DNA of 64,000 nt from Panulirus ornatus (Eukaryota; Arthropoda; Malacostraca; Decapoda; Palinuridae). The notes beneath the pieces were generated by a model. That model saw nothing but the letters and a program-made list of their open reading frames with translations. It searched no databases and was not told the origin of the DNA. Each line of letters opens with the position of its first letter. The stretch's first letter is position 1. The stretch spans positions 24,492,778 through 24,556,777 of the forward strand of contig NC_092289.1 in the NCBI RefSeq assembly GCF_036320965.1, given 5' to 3'. The position numbers and the translations under genes are program-made. Positions 57,892 to 64,000 of this stretch are shown piece by piece.

Positions 57892-59332
57892 ATCACCCAT
57901 GAAACACTCACCAGAAGGGCATCTCGGTAGCTCGTCCCTAACATCTCGCCGTTAGAATGTGTCTATTAGTTGCACACATCTGCTGTTCGCCCTTCCGTTC
58001 CGCACCCTTCCTTTTTTCTCTTTCCCCCACAATACCGTCCTTCTCCCTTCTGTACCTCAACGGCTTCACCCTCCGTTCCCCACCTTCATCAGCCTTCCGT
58101 CCACCAAACAGCACTTCCGTTCCCAGTCGACCATATTGCCCTGCCAGCCACATACTACTCTGGTGCTACACCATACAACTTCCTCTACAGCAGCAGTTCA
58201 ACTTGAATCACCGCTGTGCCAACACTGAGTACAAAACACCGCTCAGGACGTTGTTTTAATTAACGAACGTATCAAACAAGGTCCGTCCCTCCCTCTCCCG
58301 ACTATCCCCCTGCAGCTCTGCTTGCGTTTTTACGACCTGGAGGGAGAGAGACAATCACACAACGAATTCCTAACATCCCACAGCTCGGGGATTCAAGAGA
58401 AGGAACGCCTCTTGTTGATGGACACAGCTTGTTTACTTAGATTTAAATCTAGTTTTAGTCTATTACAGGTTGATTTTGTCTCATGTTTTCATTCTTAATT
58501 TGAATGCCTAATCGAAGTGCATTTTTAAGACAGGAAAGTTATGAGTTAATCCAGAACACATTTTCTGTTCCCAGATTATTTTTCGAGCTGTGTATGGATC
58601 TGCTTTGGCTGATTTCATTGCTTTTCAACTATTGTGTGTGCCGTGTGCCTTCAGATAGAATATAAATCTCTGATTTTTAAGGGTTAAGAGGGACCTTTAC
58701 CGTTTGTTGCAATTCCAAAATCTTAGAATGTAGTTTAAGAACAGAATTGTTGACACGTTAAGAAAGAACGTAGATCTTACCTTCGCTGACTGAGGGCAAA
58801 CATTTCAAATTACAACCGTGATGGCAGCGTTGTGAGTAAACACATGTTGTAGTAATGTTCATTTTTTCCTACTGTCTTGTGTACAGGAGAACGTACGTTG
58901 GCTGGAACTGTTAAAGACAGATCGGGTATGATGTTAGTTGACCATGTGACGCTATACTGTGATTGACTTGGTAAGGTTGTGGTACGTTCGTCAGTCTTGT
59001 GGTCATGGTGAACTATACACAGTGTGTTGTCATGGAAGAAGGTGATCCAAGAGGTGCATTCCCACTCATCTCACTGAGGACACACTTGCTCACATACCAA
59101 CCTTTGGCACTGACTGGTTGACTACACAAATTCTGTAGTGTTTAAGATTCTATGTTTGGAGGTAACTCATACTCTTGAGATTCTTGCGAATTAGTAAAAA
59201 CTTGACGTTGGCTGAGGAGCCATGTTTTGCATTTTATTGTAAGGCTACATCAGTGGTGGTATGTGGTGGTGGTTGTGGCACGACGTTATCTCTCTGAGCT
59301 GACGCAGGAATAAGTGTTACTAAGGCAACTGT
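57892..59332. other. Unique DNA, pyrimidine-rich at 57980-58130
   Basis: CTTCCGTTCC-like words recur near 57985-58125, a decayed repeat. No gene. Confidence 0.4.
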
Positions 59333-59404
59333 CCTCTGGTTAAGGCATTACAGGGCCTTCATGTGTCTCTCTGGTTAAGGCATTACAGGGCCTTCATGTG
59401 TCTG
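59333..59404. repeat. 38-bp tandem duplication
   Basis: Two identical copies of a unit containing CTGGTTAAGGCATTACAGGG. Confidence 0.93.
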
Positions 59405-59785
59405 TCGGAACTTGAGGCGATTAGAGATGGTTTTTCTCCCGCAGACGAGAGATAAGCTGCGCTTCATTGTCGTACAAACACAGATGTGAACAAAATGGTT
59501 GAGACGTTATCATTAAGTTTAGTCAGTGAATAAAGTATAAACCAAACAAACATATGATAAGACAGAAACACCACTTTAAACTATTGGACGATAATTGTAC
59601 TTAAACCAGCGATTTTGCTAGCTGGACTTCTGAATCAAAAAATTCTTCAAAAAGCTACAGAAGTGATTTTCATAACTGGCAGATACACCCTAAAACAAAT
59701 AACTTTGTCTTCATAATTGCCAGACTCGCTCAGAAACACCGTCATGTTCACCAGCAGAACCACCCAGTCTTCCTTTTAGCATCAC
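59405..59785. other. Unique DNA
   Basis: Nothing recognised. Confidence 0.35.
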
Positions 59786-60066
59786 CTAATCTCTGCCTAA
59801 GTGCACCGTCGTATCCCCAGGACCAAGAATAGTACCCGGCGCCTGACATAGAAATCTCTTGCCACTGTTCCTCGCCCGAGTGCCTTCCAGAGAGATTCTT
59901 GCTCGGAAATGGCCATAGGCGACCACTGGGACGGAAAGATGTGCATTGTGAGTAGCTGGAACGCCCTCGACGTCTTGGTAGCGGCCTCGGATCCAGGGCT
60001 GCATCGGTTCCTGGGGTCCTTGCAAGATCATTACTTCCTTTGTAGCCTCCTCATCCTCGGGTTCTC
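59786..60066 (-). CDS. Candidate terminal exon, unknown protein
   Basis: A minus-strand frame of about 93 codons starts after GACTGATTCCAG (acceptor-like) and ends TTVHLGRD then TAG. It reads EPEDEEATKEVMILQGPQEP, MQPWIRGRYQDVEGVPATHN, then VPVVAYGHFRARISLEGTRA. The acidic N-terminal part and mixed codons look coding, and it is not a repeat. The family is unrecognised; a degenerate retroelement frame is an alternative. Confidence 0.3.
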
Positions 60067-60316
60067 CTGGAATCAGTCTTTCTTATAAAGTCATTAGTAC
60101 AACCGTGGCTTGGGACCTTTGAATGTTCGTCTTTCTTGATTTGTTGTATGATTTAGTTCAAGTATAGTGAGCATCCCGCTAACCTTGGAGGTGTCCTGGT
60201 TTAGTTCCTTCACAGCTACAAGATGAGGCAGCGGTTATAGTGGGTAGTTATCCTAGGTCAGGTTATCACATCAGTGGTGAGGTTTCCGTAGGTAGGTATG
60301 TGCATGTAAACAGTTG
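60067..60316. other. Unique DNA
   Basis: Nothing recognised. Confidence 0.3.
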
Positions 60317-60470
60317 TCTCGTCTATACGCAGGTGTACAAGTGTAAGCATTGCGTAGTCTCGTCTATACGTAGGTGTACAAGTGTAAGCATTGCGTAGTC
60401 TCGTCTATACGCAGGTGTACAAGTGTAAGCATTGCGTAGTCTCGTCTATACGCAGGTGTACAAGTGCAAG
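60317..60470. repeat. 41-bp tandem repeat, about 3.7 copies
   Basis: Starts at 60317, 60358, 60399 and 60440 with TCTCGTCTATACGCAGGTGT; one C/T variant. Confidence 0.95.
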
Positions 60471-61161
60471 GCTTATAAAGGATAGCGTGATGAAGATATA
60501 AACATTTGCAGTTATACCATCGTTAGAATTCCTGTGTTCCTGAATGCGTCATTAGGAACATTGTGTTACACGGCAGAGGAAGTTGGTTCATTCATAAGAG
60601 AGAAGAATTACGAAGCCGGAGAGTGTAATGACCCCATTGTTGCTAGGATGGTCCTCAAAATGTGCAGCTGGGACGCTGTGTTTCAAATCTAATGCAAGGA
60701 TAGTTGGGCAAAATGGAAGCATCCTCAGGAGAGACAACACTATGGAACACTGCGTATACCATGGAGAAATAAGACTCATTTTCGTATATACTTTTCTGAC
60801 GCATTGTACTGTGTTAGAAGTGGAGTTTACTCTTTACTTAACGCAGTTTATACAAACCATAATGTTGTAGTTCACAATCGTACCTAGCATTAAATTTCTC
60901 TCGTACTAGATCATACATAACATTTTAGAATTAACTATTGAAATACACTACAATTAATTCTGTAGTCTTATTTACGATCCTTTAGTAAAGAATTTTAAAG
61001 TTAGATAAAATCCTCTTGGTTTAGTTTTAGATATAACTGAAATATTGTTGATGTAAGTGGATGGTACAGCGGTAACGTAAAACTGTTGCTTATGAAAACT
61101 TCAGACATCGGTTTTATGTCGTAGTCATTGAAAACTTGGGGAAGATTTTGTTTCATACAAA

Positions 61162-61164
<3 letters not shown>
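60471..61164. other. AT-rich unique DNA
   Basis: Nothing coding recognised. Confidence 0.35.

Positions 61165-61222
<58 letters not shown>
61165..61222. repeat. (TG)n microsatellite with CA-rich flank
   Basis: 58-bp TG tract followed by CTCACACACGCACACGCACAC, which could pair with the tract. Confidence 0.96.
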
Positions 61223-61223
<1 letters not shown>

Positions 61224-61249
61224 TCACACACGCACACGCACACATTGAA

Positions 61250-61618
61250 AAGAACTAAAGAAGGAGTAGCACTACAACTGAAGCAGGAGTTGTGGGAGTG
61301 TGTGATAGAGTGTGAGGAAGTAAATATAGGATTAATATGGGATGGTTAAAATTTGAAAGTGGATGGCGAGAGATGGGTGATTGATTATTAGTGTTTATGC
61401 ACCTGGCCATGAGAAGAAATATGAGAGGCGAGTGTTTTGGGCGGAGCTGAGTGAGTTTGTCAGAAGTTTTGATGTAAGAGATCGGGTAATAGCGAAGGTT
61501 GATTCGAATGCGAAGGTGAGTAACGTGGCGGTTCAGTGTATGATTGGTCACATGGGGTATTCGTTGGAGACATTGAACAGCTTGTATGCTGATGAGGGAT
61601 ATACACGAGTGTAAGATT
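61250..61618 (+). pseudogene. LINE AP-endonuclease domain fragment
   Basis: The plus strand reads GVALQLKQELWECVIECEEV, then after frame changes ISVYAPGHEKKYERR, FWAELSEFVRSFDVRDRV, VDSNAKVSNVAVQCMIGH. YAPG and the (G)D(L)NA-type motif (DSNAK at 61501-61515, with the usual Gly-Asp-Leu altered) identify the endonuclease domain of a non-LTR retrotransposon, probably the family at 48 kb. Stops and missing flanks show it is dead. It is the only LINE piece here on the plus strand. Confidence 0.8.
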
Positions 61619-63740
61619 CCCTTCCCGCATTGTACAAATAGGTAATTACTCATAATAAGTCTGTCTTTTACCATTAGATAAAATGACGTAGATCAGGTAC
61701 TGAGTATGAATCCAGCAAAGGTGATAATATTAAGGTAAACAGAGGCTTTGGGTAGATAGTTTTGTTGTTTTTCGTCTGATTGTTCTGATGTGCCCGTTGT
61801 TGTCAGAGTGTTTACTGCAGTTGACCTTCTCGCAATCTCTTCCTTTCCCTCACTGTCACTTTTACTTTCCTCTCCGTTCTGTTCTCTCCCTTACTGTATT
61901 CTTCATTATGTCCTCTCTTACCCTCAGTTTATATGTAAACATTACTACTTAAGCAGCTTCTTTTGTCAGCATTGTAATCCATTAATCCAGCCGCCGATGT
62001 CGTACGTTCAGGTGACGACGTTACTTTACGATGCAAATTTCACTTCCTCTGTATAATGCAATCCTCCCCAGCTGGAGACCCAACCTCCAGGAAATATATC
62101 TAGATGTGGCCTCAGTTATTTACGTAATGACCACCTGATGCACAGTAGTCGGTCAGGGTTCACAGGACATGAATGATGTATTACTCCTTTAGTTCGTTGA
62201 TTTACTAACTCGTTCATCCGTTAGGTTTCGTGCCAAGATATATTTGGTCCGTTTGATTTCCATTGATTTTGTCCATGACGTACGTAATGTTCGATTATAG
62301 ATAATTCTGCATAAAATGATTATATCAGAAACCTACAGAAAGCTTTGTATTCTGTTCATTCAATATATATATATATATGTTTTCCTTGGCTTATACCTTG
62401 GCATTATTTTGCCTACACTTGGCGAGGGGGAGAAACTCAGTAATGTCCCCCAGCCCGAGACAGTTCATGAGGTTTCGGCAGTCCTGGTCTCTGAGGTATG
62501 AGAACACGCTCCTTGGGACGAGGGACAAGGCGGTTTATGGGTGCACGAGAGCTCCTCCCACCTCTTGCCCCGCCGAACCTCGGGTCATGGCTTCAAAGTG
62601 CCAGGCATATGTTTTGCGTTGTGGGATTGTGATGAGATATGAGTGTATCAAAGGATGTAAAGGTTTGCGTGCGTGAGGGAGTGTTATTGGGCTTGAGTAT
62701 GTTACGTTGTGGACACAAGGTAGTTTTGGAAGTGTTAATCGAATCTTAATGCATTAGAGGGTGTGGAGATCTGGCGTTCGTCAGGGAGTGTTGAACCGAT
62801 TTGAATATGCTAAGGAGGGTGGACAAATCTGAGGTACTTTGAGCAGGTCTTGAATGTGTTAAACACGGTATCAAGAGAGGCACAGTGGATATTGGTTATT
62901 TGTAAAGATTAACTCGTCCGCCGAAGATTGGGTGGGGTGAGGCGAGTGGCGAGGGAGGAGGACTTCGTTGCGTATCGAGGATTGGGGTGACTCCTGTAGT
63001 ATCTGGATGCCTTCAGAAGGTTCGTGTACGTCTGGGGGTCAAAGGGTGCATAAGTAATGGCCTGAATTTCATGGAAAGGACCTTGTTGTGTTGGGAAGGT
63101 TCTGGGGAACGACCTGAGTGTTTGATGAGGCCGTGAGGGGCTGTATGTCTCACTCTGTGAAAAGTCAGGTAAAATTAGTAAAGTTCCTCTGTGATATTTT
63201 TAGGTGACTGACTCGTGTGTGGAGAGTACCCGTGCGGGAGTGGCATCCAGCAGCCATGTTACCCTGTTGCTAAAGCTGCTCCTTCCCTCGTTGCAGTCAG
63301 GATTTATTGAGGAGGGATAGAAGTGGTTTTCACGAGTAGTTCACTGGAGATTAAATAGGTTTTGGTTCCAACTGAAACATTTGTGAATATATGAATATAT
63401 CTGGCTGATACGCTTTAAATTGTGTCAAAGGCAGTGGGTATATTTGTGAAGAAAGATTTGGCTTTTGAATAACGATTTAGATGGTGTAATTTTCTTTATT
63501 CATTAAATTAGTCCAGTAGTCTCTTATGTAAAAGGGCCATGGGGTTATATAATGAATATTAAAAGACAGAAAAGCACAAAGTGAAGCTTCTTGCAGACAA
63601 ACTACTGCGCTACTACGAGCCAGCCTTCCTTGCTAGGGAGGTTCCCTGCTGGATCAAATGGTTGGGTGAAAGTTGCGTTTAATGCAGTGCATCACAAGAG
63701 CTTTCTGCTCCTTTATCTTTATAAGCATAAGTAGCTTTAC
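61619..63740. other. Unique DNA, no gene recognised
   Basis: A short (AT)n lies at 62362-62378. A 99-codon plus-strand frame at 62377-62676 has no family. GTGTTRAA/GAGGGTGTGGA-like words recur weakly at 62680-62900. Confidence 0.35.
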
Positions 63741-64000
63741 TCATGCGGGGTACAGAGTGTGGTACAGTGTACGTCAGGAGGCATGACGGGTACAGAGTGT
63801 GGTACAGTGTACGTCAGGAGGCATGAGAGGTACAGAGTGTGGTACAGTGTACGTCAGGAGACATGACGGGTGCAGAGTGTGGTACAGTGTACGTCAGGAG
63901 GCATGAGAGGTACAAAGTGTGGTACAGTGTACGTCAGGAGGCATGAGAGGTACAGAGTGTGGTACAGTGTACGTCAGGAGGCATGACGGGTACAGAGTGT
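63741..64000. repeat. 40-bp minisatellite, at least 6.5 copies, cut by window end
   Basis: Exact 40-bp period from 63751, units with TACAGAGTGTGGTACAGTGT and ACGTCAGGAGGCATGA. The last bases alternate between CGGG and GAGG types. Confidence 0.96.

Overview
The window looks like intergenic or intronic DNA from a large, repeat-rich animal genome, most likely a decapod crustacean. The evidence is the very high density of long dinucleotide tracts ((GA)n/(CT)n, (AT)n, (CA)n), many minisatellites, and several broken non-LTR retrotransposons whose sequence I recognise as typical of decapod genomes. That last point is recollection, not a search. Nothing looks prokaryotic: there are no operons, ribosome binding sites or dense open frames. 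I find no complete protein-coding gene.

Layout. 1-9 kb: unique DNA with (GA)n/(CT)n tracts, one candidate exon (6141-6447, minus) and a reverse-transcriptase fragment (8367-8651). 9-13 kb: 30-bp and 55-bp minisatellites. 13-16 kb: an old LINE remnant (about 13970-14620, minus). 18.7-19.7 kb: a nested repeat cluster holding a hammerhead-ribozyme-like motif, a LINE 3' tail and a short retroposon (family D), all next to (AT)n. 20-26 kb: three large minisatellites (35, 33/36 and 24 bp units). 26-33 kb: three more D copies, each against (AT)n. 33-43 kb: mostly unique or decayed repeats. 44-46 kb: 30-bp and 27-bp minisatellites. 48-49.3 kb: the best LINE fragment, with the FADD reverse-transcriptase motif, between two (AT)n tracts. 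52-54.3 kb: two candidate exons and a tRNA-derived SINE. 54-62 kb: unique DNA with microsatellites, another candidate exon and a LINE endonuclease fragment. 63.7-64 kb: a 40-bp minisatellite that runs off the window.

How the parts relate. The most interesting pattern is a retroelement system around (AT)n tracts. The LINE and the short element D share a 3'-terminal motif that folds into a small hairpin, and the best copies of both lie inside (AT)n tracts. A third family (E) carries a hammerhead-like core with a palindromic stem III, as reported for Penelope-like elements, and also ends at (AT)n. The long open frames in the window are almost all by-products of tandem repeats whose unit length is a multiple of three.

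Limits: all calls come from reading by eye. Candidate exons rest on open frames plus splice-like sites and are weak.
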